Assembly (NCBI GenBank): GCA_022266195.1
Contig: WHVY01000005.1
Location: 620,001-684,000 of the forward strand
From: Tetranychus cinnabarinus
Lineage: Eukaryota > Arthropoda > Arachnida > Trombidiformes > Tetranychidae
DNA length: 64,000 bases
Direction: 5' to 3'
The notes below the pieces were generated by a model. That model was not told where the DNA came from and ran no database searches. It was given only the letters and a program-made list of their open reading frames with translations. Shown in pieces: positions 27,401 to 35,400 of this stretch. Position 1 is the stretch's first letter; each line of letters begins with the position of its first letter. Both the position numbers and the translations under genes were made by a program.

Positions 27401-28928
27401 AAATAAGATAACGGACATTGTAGGTAAGACAGGTAAGATGTAAGATGATAAGGGAAAGAAAAATGAATGAATAATGAGATGTTGCCTTCATCATTATCAT
27501 CTGTTGCTGGTGTTCAGCTTGGAGATTCATTGTTGGTAAAAGGTAATCTCACAGCTGAGTAAACTCATTTTCATGGTGTAAAAGAGAGAGAGACAGGGAA
27601 AGAGAAAAGGATGAGTTAAGAATAAGTTGAGAATACAATGAAGACAAGAGAGAGAGAGAGAAAGAAGAGAAAGATGATTGGAAAGGAAAAGAAAGAGAGA
27701 GTAAGAGATGAAAAGTGGTCTAAACTTAGGTCATTCTGGTAGCTCATTTGATAAACCAGAATTGGACATGAGATTAGAAGGTAAGAAGGGAAAAGGAAGA
27801 TGTCAGAAGATGAAGAAAGAGAAAGAAAGAGATGAGGATAGGAAGAGATGAGAGGGTCCATGAGAGGGCCGGAAATGCGGAAGAAGTTGAAGGAAGATGG
27901 AAAAGGCTGAAAAGATGAAAGGAATGATCACAATAGACGATCAGGAGAGACATGAATTGAGACATTGAAAGAGATTGTAATCAAAATTTAAGGTGATATT
28001 GATATTGGAAATTACGATATCGATGTTTGTCAAGGGCTTTTCAACCTTATTTTCAATCAATATGGTTATGGTCAAACGGTTATGAAGCTGTTTGTACAAA
28101 ATTGTCATGTATTTCTGATTTAGGATAATTTTAAACGATTTTATGTATCAATTTTTCAGTCCTAGGCGATACGAACTCACTTGGTTCGATACTTCAATGA
28201 TTGGTTAGAAACCAACGGAAAATTATAAATATGTTTGCGATTTGAAATACAGTCCACTGATGCGAGTTACAATCCATTTCCAAAGCTTAAGAACTGTTTG
28301 TTAATTTTTTAACTTGAAAGTTAAAGACTGGCTTTTTTAAAACAGGAATAACAATGGTAAGTCCAACCAACATTGGCTATCAAACACCTGGTTTGGTAAA
28401 ATTTTGTGACATTTACCTTGTTGAACATTTACAATTTTTTTCTGGTTAAACTGTGATATTAATTGACTATTAGTTGGCTTGTACGCGCCAATTTATCGGC
28501 TAATTTTGTCTGTTAGTTTGGTTGTAAAGTTAACCGGTAAAGTCTGTAAGTTTATGTTTTACTGAAAATGAAGTGACACTTACCACATCGGTTGACATTG
28601 TATTACATGATCGTAAGGGTAAAACGTATGTAACATTGTCTTGACTGTTGAACTCAACCATACACGATGAGTTTGTTGAAAGTCCTTTTGGGTAAATCAT
28701 TCCGTTAAATGTTGAAGCCGTGTTAATTGTAACCTGTATATTATTACTGTTACACTCAATGTGAACATCTGATCCTGGTCCAGTCTCCATAGAGACAGTG
28801 GACATCACATGGGAACACAATAATAACAGTAGAGTTGAACAAAAGAAATTTAATAAACTAACATAATTATAATTCAATTGGTGATTATAATGGTGGTGAT
28901 GATCCATTTTGGTTAATTTTCTGGTCAT
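6481..28928 (-). CDS. Zona-pellucida-domain transmembrane protein (dusky/trynity/cuticulin-like)
   Basis: Seven coding exons on the minus strand: 28928-28584, 24063-23927, 10040-9892, 9545-9464, 8879-8717, 8539-8371 and 6704-6481. All join in frame at GT-AG sites, giving 422 residues. Order of parts: signal peptide (about 22-43); ZP-N domain from Cys59 (GMIYPKGLSTNSSC); ZP-C domain with GMKVTNCLVRDG, EGCPVDDEIMG and YYQCNVRLC; a six-Arg furin-type site (304-309) just after the domain; a membrane helix (about 370-393); and a short cytoplasmic tail ending SIYSGPYSNRAYGRD. Arthropod proteins of this plan are cut at the basic site and polymerise in the apical extracellular matrix under the cuticle. 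The start could be Met1 or Met8; Met8 is followed by His-rich sequence and the signal segment. Introns of 13.9 kb and 4.5 kb contrast with the short ones elsewhere. Naming the exact orthologue needs a tree. Confidence 0.92.
6705..8370 (-). other. ZP gene intron 6
   Basis: The last intron (1.67 kb) runs from the gtaaaa donor beside 8371 to the acceptor (aaaacag) beside 6704. The donor is weak but keeps the frame (E-E-E-E-V-D-I-I-S). The Cys- and Lys-rich open frame reading through the donor (8225-8416) is intron. No other gene is seen. Confidence 0.7.
8880..9463 (-). other. ZP gene intron 4
   Basis: A 584-bp intron between the exon ending LLNDEG and the exon starting CPVDDEIMG, with a gtaagt donor and an attttgtag acceptor. 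Nothing else is seen in it. Confidence 0.8.
9546..9891 (-). other. ZP gene intron 3
   Basis: A 346-bp intron splitting the codon after IAIDNQ, with a gtgagt donor and an atatgtag acceptor. It contains a small palindrome (AGTCTA/TAGACT near 9650-9670). No gene is present. Confidence 0.8.
15540..16445 (+). ncRNA. Candidate nested, multiply spliced + strand transcript
   Basis: Three consecutive donor/acceptor pairs on +, each bounding a short intron like those of the confirmed genes: 15557-15644 (gtaagt ... cccttacag), 15930-16016 (gtaagt ... tatctattcag) and 16300-16393 (gtaaac ... a long pyrimidine tract and cag). An AATAAA signal follows at 16428-16433. The implied exons are up to 15556, 15645-15929, 16017-16299 and 16394 to about 16445. 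The early exons are full of stops. The last two carry a 78-codon frame described separately. The transcript would lie inside ZP intron 2 on the opposite strand. It may be a non-coding RNA or a short-protein mRNA; there is no homology to support either. Confidence 0.35.
16088..16418 (+). CDS. Hypothetical 78-residue basic protein nested in the ZP intron
   Basis: Reads 16088-16299 joined to 16394-16418 across a 94-bp intron with a strong pyrimidine-rich acceptor. The frame continues from ...SNLSKKI-R through FLLGEKA to a TAA, and an AATAAA lies 10 bases later. The protein is Lys-rich with an acidic start (MGETKNYDDDNN) and has no signal peptide or membrane helix. I do not recognise it. The case rests on splice and polyadenylation signals, not homology. 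Confidence 0.25.
23927..24063 (-). CDS. Isolated second coding exon of the ZP gene
   Basis: This 137-bp exon is listed separately because it sits 13.9 kb and 4.5 kb from its neighbours and is easily missed. It encodes the end of the ZP-N module, from DDGVEYFNTVVVQPHRK to TIANSFNV, including the Cys in HIRCRYQ. Phase 0 at its start matches the end of exon 1 (MSTDV). Its last two bases, AG, are completed to Ser by the first base of the exon at 10040. Confidence 0.9.
24411..24439. repeat. GAT/ATG trinucleotide microsatellite
   Basis: An interrupted run of GAT units inside ZP intron 1. Similar shorter runs occur elsewhere in the window. Confidence 0.8.
27580..27960. repeat. Purine-rich (GA/GAAA) low-complexity tract
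   Basis: The + strand is dominated by G and A, including an uninterrupted GA run near 27649-27661. Read on the other strand it gives Ser/Leu/Phe-rich open frames (27616-27861 and 27774-27965), which I treat as artefacts. Confidence 0.75.
28015..28302 (+). pseudogene. Inverted partial NDUFA9 pseudogene including an intron
   Basis: Homologous to the end of NDUFA9 exon 4, the following short intron, and most of exon 5. It lies in the opposite orientation to the parent (parent parts at about 31820-32100 on -). The segment DVCQGL, then FNQYGYGQT, matches parent DVCQGL, then FNEYGYGQT. After intron-like sequence still resembling the parent intron come PRRYEL and, after frame damage, YKVCDLKYSPLM-like and TIHFQSL stretches. 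Frameshifts and stops (for example directly after the SMIG stretch) make it non-functional. Retention of the intron shows that it arose by DNA duplication rather than retroposition. It lies antisense in ZP intron 1. Confidence 0.92.
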
Positions 28929-29500
28929 TTTCCGATGTCAAGGCAAACCAAACCCAAAAGTAAGTTTTACCTCTAGAACCTCTCTTCCTTGTCTTCTTCC
29001 TCTCTCCCTCTCTCTCACACACACAGCCACTCTCTCTCTCACTCTGTCTCTTCAACGATTTTAAGGCCAAAATATTGATCGATAATTTTGGCCAGACTGG
29101 AGAGATCGATGATGGTGATGGTGAAGAGAGTGGGCTTTGCTAGATGTTGAATGTTGGTTAACTTGGTTTGGTTGGTGACTTTTCTTGGTCTTGTTGATTT
29201 GGTTGACAATCACAATTAACTTTACAATATAAAGGTAACATAAAACAATGTTGAAAAGTGTATAAAAATGAAAAGGTAAAGTTTATATGAGCTGTTACAG
29301 AGCAGAGAAACAAATGATACTCTATTAGGAAAATAAATTTACTGCTCACTCAATAGTCTTACCTGAAAAAAAAACTCCTCAAAACCTGTTCTGTATTTGG
29401 ACTCACTCAACGTTACTCCAAACACTTGCACATCAGAGCAGGAATCTTGGCTTTTTTTTCCGTATAAGTTGAGGGTGAGATGATGAAGGATAAAGCTTCA
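28929..29500 (-). promoter_or_regulatory. ZP gene leader and proximal promoter region
   Basis: Upstream of the ZP start codon. A CT/CA microsatellite occupies about 28981-29050. On - a good splice donor (ttcag/gtaagac, exon end at 29363) and a possible acceptor near 29140 suggest a non-coding first exon with its own short intron. The exact transcription start cannot be seen. Confidence 0.35.
28981..29050. repeat. CT/CA microsatellite in the ZP leader
   Basis: Runs of CT with a short CACACACA core directly upstream of the ZP start codon, possibly within the 5' leader. Confidence 0.75.
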
Positions 29501-30823
29501 CATAAGGATGATATTATCATTATTATTATTATTTTTATTGCTATTATGATCAACATCTAGACAAGGTACTATTTTTCATTTTTAACTTGATTATCGCTAT
29601 CAGTTTAGCTGAAAATGAGCTTCTGTTTTTGGCTTTGCTTGAAGATTGACTTTCATGTAGGTTGATCGTTTATTTAGTCCTTATTTGGTTTTGACAATTG
29701 CCTTGGAATTAGCTCTTTTAATTTTCATTATTTAATCATTTACAGCTATTAAGTTATTTTACAAGTTCATTTTCAAGGTATTATTTAGTCGCGAGGTGAA
29801 CCCAAACCACAGTTAATTGAAATTATGATGGATAAATTTGTGACAGACTGTGGGATAAATTCAACTTTAATTATTAGCAAATTTCTGGATCATCAATTTT
29901 CCCTTATACACTTTGACAACTTATTGAAAGCAAGTTATAATGTTTAACTGTTTGTTTGAATCTTTATTTAAGAGCTAAAATCAGAAATCATTGTTTCCTT
30001 ACAATCGTGGAATTTCATGCAACAAACAGCTGAATTAAGATTGATTTATAAGACCAATCCGAAGAAATTTCAGATTTAGATTTGTGTTGAACAGGGTTAT
30101 GAGTCAATGAGACCTTCTGTCCGAGGCACATGAAAATTGGGTTTCAATGGTGTATCTCCAGTGTCCAGTAAGAACGACAAAATGATTCTCGAAGAGGATA
30201 AAATTGTTCAAGAGAGCAGCTCAATTCCAAGAACTGATATTAACCTGATCTACCATTAAAACCGAGGATCTGGTTATCTTTCAACAAATGATTTAACTCA
30301 CCCAATAATCGACATTGCGTTCAATCGCCCCTTCGTCTATTCCATTTTAAAATATCACTAGAAGGAAACCTTTTCGAGTAAATCTTTAAAGCTGTTCCTC
30401 ACATTTACACTTACTTATGGAATCGTCGAATTTTTCATCAACAAAGATATACAAAGATGTATCTGATATCGTTTAGATTATTTAGTTGTAGTTGAAGTTG
30501 TCGATTAGAGTGTAATATAGATTTGTAATAATCTTTCTTTTTCATTTTTATGATGATTGATGAAAATGATGTCGATGGTGTTACTGGTGTTGCTGGTGAA
30601 AGTGCGATGACAATGAGAGAAGCAGGATGATGATGATACAATGATTGGCTAAATACACAAAACATTAATACGAATCAAAATAACCCAAGTTTCATTACTT
30701 TATTTTAAAGATGAAAAGGATAGGTAAAGAGATAGGACAAAACGAGGTTTTTTTAATGTGATAAAGCGAGAATGTGATTCGACTGGATTAAAGATGAAAA
30801 ATCATAATTGGAACAAATTGATT
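29501..30823. other. Spacer with a possible decayed coding fragment
   Basis: Mostly AT-rich. From about 30080 to 30360 the base composition is more balanced and one + frame is open apart from two stops (see the pseudogene entry). The rest shows nothing supportable. The 3' UTR of the exon at 30824-30985 would extend into 30500-30823. Confidence 0.4.
30080..30360 (+). pseudogene. Possible decayed protein-coding fragment
   Basis: One + frame reads MRPSVRGT, stop, KLGFNGVSPVSS ... SSIPRTDINLIYH, stop, then a further 33 codons ending IAFNRPFVYSILKYH and a stop. The FNGVSP and NRPFVYSI pieces faintly recall the end of serpins (the ..PF.F.I strand after the reactive loop), but the match is too weak to claim. 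It might also be chance. Confidence 0.2.
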
Positions 30824-30985
30824 TCATTGGTGCAGTACTTGTTGTTGAACTGTATCCTTCTTCTTTTTCCCCTTCTTTTTAGGTTCCAGGCCATCATCAC
30901 CCTTGTACTTTTTCTTGTGGTGTTTGTATTTGTTTCTCTTGCGACAATAATCCTCATAAATATATCTTTCTTCGGGAGTCAAGGT
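30824..30985 (-). CDS. Orphan lysine-rich 3'-terminal exon
   Basis: After an acceptor (atcaactttag) at 30986-30987, a phase-0 frame encodes 53 residues and a TGA: TLTPEERYIYEDYCRKRNKY, then a His/Lys-rich stretch, GDDGLEP, a second Lys-rich block, and VQQQVLHQ. An in-frame stop lies directly before the acceptor, so it needs an upstream exon. No certain partner is visible between here and the NDUFA9 stop at 31515. The end of NDUFA9 exon 5 (31775) is also phase 0, so an alternative last exon of NDUFA9 is formally possible. It could equally belong to a separate gene. I do not recognise the protein. The Leu/Phe-rich open frame on + at 30758-31027 is its mirror image. Confidence 0.5.
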   Translation of the reverse strand, partial: TLTPEERYIYEDYCRKRNKYKHHKKKYKGDDGLEPKKKGKKKKDTVQQQVLHQ

Positions 30986-31514
30986 CTAAAGTTGATAGGT
31001 AAGAGAAAAGTGTCGAATACAAAATAGAAACAACAAAGCAGTTAACCTGATGGGCATATCGTATGCGATATTTTTAAACTGTTGATAAATTGAGAAAAGT
31101 GTTCGACCATTTCCGACGAATAATAAGCTTAAGCTTTCTAACTCTTACGGTCGGTTTTATTGAAATTGAACTGATCTGTTGAACAGAAATAGAGAATTTT
31201 ATTTCTCAAAATAAGTGGATTTTCTGGTTTGCCATCGTAGTTACATCGGAAAATAAATTTCATGAAAAAGGCATAATTGAAATTATGCGATCGAATTTTC
31301 CTCTTCACCCTCACTTTTCTCGAAAACTGTCAATCGGAGAAATTATTTAATAGCTATGGACTATGTATGGCAAAACAGCTATTTGACTTTATATTACAAT
31401 AATATTGTCAATAAATCGATTTGATACTAAAATTTATAATTTCAAAGTTACTTTATCGAAGCTTTTATAATTTGAATTACATTAAACTTTCCACAGAATA
31501 TCTCGAAAGATAAT
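30986..31514. other. Spacer between orphan exon and NDUFA9 stop
   Basis: It contains the NDUFA9 3' UTR on -; candidate polyadenylation signals are at 31345-31350 (ATTAAA on -) and near 31199 (AATAAA on -). A 41-codon minus-strand frame ending at a donor-like gtaag near 31145 does not join the orphan exon in frame. No further gene is supported. Confidence 0.4.
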
Positions 31515-33101
31515 TTAACTATAAGTTGGTTGATAACGAGGTGGTGTAGGTTCAATAACATCTTCTACTGGAGCATCGACCCAGGCTGATATTCTGTTTG
31601 GATAGAGAACATATTTAGCCTTCGATTCTAAGGTTGTTAAATCAACTCCTAGGTCAACCAATGTCCGTGCGCCAGGAGTTAGTTTGTCAGTAGTGTGTTC
31701 CTAGTCGGAGAAAAATAGATAATTTGTTAATAAATAATAAAATACAATAATAAAACGGCCAATCTTTTACTTACAAGTTCAATCAAACCCCAACAAACAG
31801 TTGGCTTCTTCAGCGTTAAGCTTTGGAAATGGATTGTAGCTTGCATCAGTGGACTGTATTTCAAATCGCAAACATATTTATAATGTTTTTCGTTGGTTTC
31901 TAACCAGTCATTGAAGTATCGAACCAAATCCTTGAGCTCGTATCGCCTAGGACTAGAAGATTTATGCATAAAAAATTAGATAAAATGTTTATAATTATTC
32001 TGAAATTAGAAATGTGATAATTTCCTACCCAACAGCCTCATAAGTTTGACCATAACCATATTCATTGAAAATAACGTTGACAAGCCCTTGACAGACATCG
32101 ATGAAATATACAGGTTCTTTGAAAATACCATCGCCCATATTCCAGACAGCAATATTTTTCCAAAATGTTCGTCTACCAGGCGCTGTATAATAGTTTAAAA
32201 GACGGTCAGAAGCGCCAAACATCCAACTTGGTCTGAAAATGATTGCATCGGGGAATTCGTTTCGCACTGCAATTTCTCCTTCATATTTTGTTTTGAAAAA
32301 TTGAACTCCTATTTTAGAAGTAACTGGGACCGGGTCGGGCCTAGCATTAAGAGCTGACATATGAATAAGCTTCTTCACACCCGCAAGACGACTGACTTTA
32401 GCAATTTTTGCCGCACCATCAACATGAGTTTCTTTAAGGGTAAAACTCCTAAAATAAAAATAAAAATTCGAGTTAACAATTTGATTTTTGGGCAACTTTA
32501 AATCCAAAACTTACGCAGTATCGCTGTAGGCCCCAATTAAATTTACAACCACATTAGAATATTTGACAGCTCGAAACAATGACTCTTCATCTCTTAAATA
32601 ATATGGCTAGAGTAATAGGTTAGATTTCATGTTGAAGATAAGAGTTAATAAAAAACCATGACAAAGACTTATGTTGATCTTACCACAAACATAACTTGGC
32701 CTAAATCTCCAGAAACTTTCAAGTCTCTTACATCCATAGGATCTCCACGATAAGGGACGATAACTTGAGTTCCTCTTCTGGTTAAATTGCTGACCAAAAC
32801 TCGGCCTAATGGACATCTTGCTCCGAAAACAGTAACAACATTACCATTAAACGATGATCTTCCTCCAGTACCACGTTTAAGAGCTGAACTCAAAGGATTG
32901 GGAGTGGAAAATTGAACTTCGATATCATTGCTATAGCTTCGTCTAGAAGTAGTTGCAACAGGCAATGAATTGACCCACACGTTCCCTGAATTAATCAACA
33001 ATAAAATTAAACGTTAGAATTGTGTTTACAATGTTTACTATGAACGAATGAAAACAGTTACCTTTGAGAGCTATCGATGAAAATCTTGCAATTGGATTCA
33101 T
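31515..33101 (-). CDS. NDUFA9: NADH dehydrogenase (ubiquinone) 1 alpha subcomplex subunit 9, mitochondrial
   Basis: Six exons: 33101-33062, 32985-32684, 32606-32515, 32448-32029, 31952-31775 and 31700-31515. All are in frame with GT-AG introns of about 65-77 bp, giving 405 residues. The start has a presequence rich in Ser, Arg and hydrophobic residues (MNPIARFSSIALKG), as expected for matrix import. The atypical-SDR Rossmann fold follows: VVTVFGARCPLG (63-74), then VPYRGD, SNVVVNLIGAY, GVKKLIHMSALNA, KTKYEGE, AIIFRPSWMFG, and the complex I family tail. NDUFA9 is an accessory subunit of respiratory complex I that binds NADPH and stabilises the Q-module junction. The usual GATGxxG loop reads GARCPLG here. 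It is divergent from the PSMG4-like gene across 505 bp. A broken copy of its 3' part lies inverted at 28015-28302. Confidence 0.95.
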
Positions 33102-33606
33102 AGCTGACCTTAGACCGGAACACAGGGGATAATATGAGAATCAATCGCAAAATCCGGTAATTAATATCTAATAAACCAGCTGAAAATTAAATAAAAATGA
33201 AAACAAATCCAATTTTGTTGACATTGAAGCACTTTGTCTGCAAACTCCTCCTGCAATCACAAGCCCGGGCAGTTTGAAACTTGAGCTACATCTGTTCACC
33301 ATTCAATTTTCATTTTTGTGGATTTCATACAATTTGTTAAATTAATTTTAATTACTGTGCTTTCCAGTGAGACTTTATTTTTAGTACCCATCACATATTT
33401 TTGTTGTTATTATCAAGAATTGTTCCAAGAGTAGATTATTGACCTCAATTGACGTTTAATTTAAAATCATCAATTTATGAAAATTATAGCGTTTTCATTA
33501 CGTTAGTATACTGTTTTGGTCCATCTGTGATTAATTTTATTGTTTTCATTAATATTAATCTCCTTTTATTTTTTAGATTGTGTTCGTAAATTAACCTTGA
33601 GATTTA
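33102..33606. promoter_or_regulatory. Shared divergent promoter region (NDUFA9 / PSMG4-like)
   Basis: 505 bp separate two start codons pointing away from each other. The stretch near 33230-33300 is the least AT-rich part (GCCCGGGC palindrome at 33264-33271) and may be the core of a bidirectional promoter. No TATA box is clear, as is usual for housekeeping genes. Confidence 0.5.
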
Positions 33607-33984
33607 ATGGAGCCATCAGCATCAACGGAGGTTCAAGAAAAGATGCCACTAATTGTGGAAGAAGCTTATAAAGTCAATTCTAAGCCGGTCAATTTCTTAT
33701 TAATCAAACCTTACGGGTCGTCATTTCTCCTTTGGATAGGTGATTCCAACATGCCGAAATTCAGTGATTTAAGCCTGTCTGTGGCAAAAAACTCAACATC
33801 AATCATTGGTGATGATACTCATCTATTATCAAACAAATTATCCCTCAAATTAAGCAACAGGTTCAATGAAAACAAGCCTGTTTATGTTTCCTTTAATTTG
33901 CCTTTATCAATTCAAACCGGTGATTTTTTGAAACAGTTGGATGATAAGATTATTTTCTTTTTGAATAAACACCTCAAAAAATGA
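33607..33984 (+). CDS. PSMG4: Proteasome assembly chaperone 4-like protein
   Basis: Intronless frame of 125 residues. The pattern SSFLLWIGDSNMPKFSDLSLSV (38-59), then TSIIGDD and a LSNKLSLKLSNRFNENKPVYVSFNLP-type middle, ending in an acidic/Lys helix, fits the PSMG4 (PAC4) family: the FLWVG strand, the STSLLGD turn, the LAxRLxxKxxKxVFVSYNL segment, and an overall length near 125. With PSMG3, this chaperone helps assemble the 20S proteasome alpha ring in the cytosol. The ATG is the first after several stops and lies in ttaATGg context. Similarity is by motif only and the family diverges quickly, so PSMG4 is the best call but not certain. Confidence 0.8.
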   Translation: MEPSASTEVQEKMPLIVEEAYKVNSKPVNFLLIKPYGSSFLLWIGDSNMPKFSDLSLSVAKNSTSIIGDDTHLLSNKLSLKLSNRFNENKPVYVSFNLPLSIQTGDFLKQLDDKIIFFLNKHLKK

Positions 33985-34815
33985 ACATTTAATCTGTTGA
34001 AAGTCTTGTTTAATTAATTGTGAACGGTTATGCAGGTTTAGAGAACCAGGTTTTTCCACCTCCATCACTTTTTCAAAGGACTTTTTCAACCACATTTTCA
34101 ATATCTTTTTCAATTCATTTTTTCAACGTATTATCCACAATAGTCCATTACTGGTGGAAAAAAGCTGATTTAGTCTGCAATCATTTTTTTCTAGTTTTAG
34201 GTTATGGACACCATTCAACCAACTTCTTATTCAATTTTTACGAATGCTTTCCAATTTTTCTTTCTCAAGTATTTTCAGTTATTAGATGAGTTTCCATTAG
34301 GATAATTGACACGATCTTAGATCATTTTTGATACATTTAATCAATTCAAATCATAGTTACACGGTTGTGTTTTTGGACTTTTTTTGAATACTTTTTTAAC
34401 ATCAGACAAGTATTCAGATTTTATTAAAATTGGTGGCATTTTATCATGATCAGAATTTTAGACCGTTATAATCCAAAATTTCCAGAGTACATATAAGACA
34501 TTTAATTACTAACTGACACAATTGATAATTGATTTAAATACCGTTTTTATAAAATATTTACTCATAAAAATCCTCATGAAAATAAACTCTGTTGTTGATA
34601 CGACCTCTATCGATTTATTCTTTAACTAAAATGAGTTTTAAAAAGATGAAGGTTTAAAAAATATGTCATCATTATGTACATGTCAACAAATTGTTTAACG
34701 GACTGTTTCATCTAACTGTTTTATAATTAAACCTTAATTAAGATCTAGAGTAACTTTTAGTTTTGTTTTTGTATACATAGTCTTTAATTTTACTGTTTAC
34801 TGTGATTTTAACTCA
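33985..34815. other. Spacer and 3' UTR between PSMG4-like and BET1
   Basis: It carries the 3' UTR of the PSMG4-like gene (candidate AATAAA at about 34580) and the BET1 promoter. The Phe/Ser-rich open frame at 34020-34289 comes from a T-rich tract and is not supported. Confidence 0.5.
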
Positions 34816-35251
34816 ATGGCTAGGAGACCAAATGCACATTCCTTCGGTAAGTAATAAAACTGAATTGTAATTGTGGCAATGTAGGCTTATCTTTCTTTGA
34901 ACAATTTGTTTTGTAGGTGAAACTGAAAACGACCAACTCATATATGGACTCAAAAGTAAAGTAACGACATTAAAATCGGTAAGATTTGAATGATCCAGAT
35001 CATCCTCAGTCGATATAACCTTTCTTATTATCTTTATTTAGCTTACTTTGGATATGGGTGACGAAATTAAATATCAAAATGCATTTCTCAATGATCTAGA
35101 CAAAGATACCGACTCTACATTTGGAATGTTATCATCCAACATAAATCGTATTAAAAGGCTTTCCCGATCTGGCGGCTGTAAATTTTATTTCATGTTGATA
35201 GGCTTCTCTTTCTTTGTTTTCTTCTTCATCTGGATGATGTTTTATAAATAA
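34816..35251 (+). CDS. BET1: BET1 Qc-SNARE, ER-Golgi transport
   Basis: Three exons, 34816-34846, 34917-34978 and 35042-35251, with introns of 70 and 63 bp, all in frame; 100 residues. The SNARE helix spans about 18-72: LKSKVTTLKSLTLDMGDEIK, with the zero-layer Gln at 43, then FLNDLDKDTDSTFGMLSSNI. A short linker (RLSRSGG) and a C-terminal membrane anchor (about 79-98, Phe-rich) follow. The length and heptads match BET1, a tail-anchored SNARE of ER-to-Golgi vesicles. The first exon holds only ten and a third codons. AATAAA overlaps the stop region (about 35247-35253). It converges with the arginyl-tRNA synthetase gene 150 bp downstream. Confidence 0.9.
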
Positions 35252-35400
35252 AATGACAAGCTAAATATTTTACACTACAAATAATGGATGTTTTAGTAAA
35301 TGAACAAACAACGCAAAGATATTATAAATGAAGGTAGTTTATTAATAAGTTCGTTATATCGTTATTAAATTAGTTTTATCATCGAAACAAAATAAGCAAA

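Larger units (their letters stand above)
24064..28583 (-). other. ZP gene intron 1 (4.5 kb)
   Basis: This holds a GAT microsatellite (about 24411-24439), a perfect AACCGGTT site (24526-24533), a long purine-rich tract (about 27580-27960) and the inverted NDUFA9 fragment at 28015-28302. Otherwise it is AT-rich non-coding DNA. The minus-strand open frame at 26189-26398 resembles nothing I know. Confidence 0.7.

Noticed and set aside
27616..27965. Ser/Leu/Phe-rich frames on -
   Set aside because: They are mirror images of the purine-rich tract and have no protein-like features.
30758..31027. Hydrophobic 89-codon frame on + that could pass for a membrane protein
   Set aside because: It is the reverse strand of the lysine-rich exon at 30824-30985; Lys codons read backwards give Leu and Phe.
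34020..34289. 89-codon frame on + downstream of the PSMG4-like gene
   Set aside because: T-rich 3' UTR sequence, Phe/Ser-rich, no homology.
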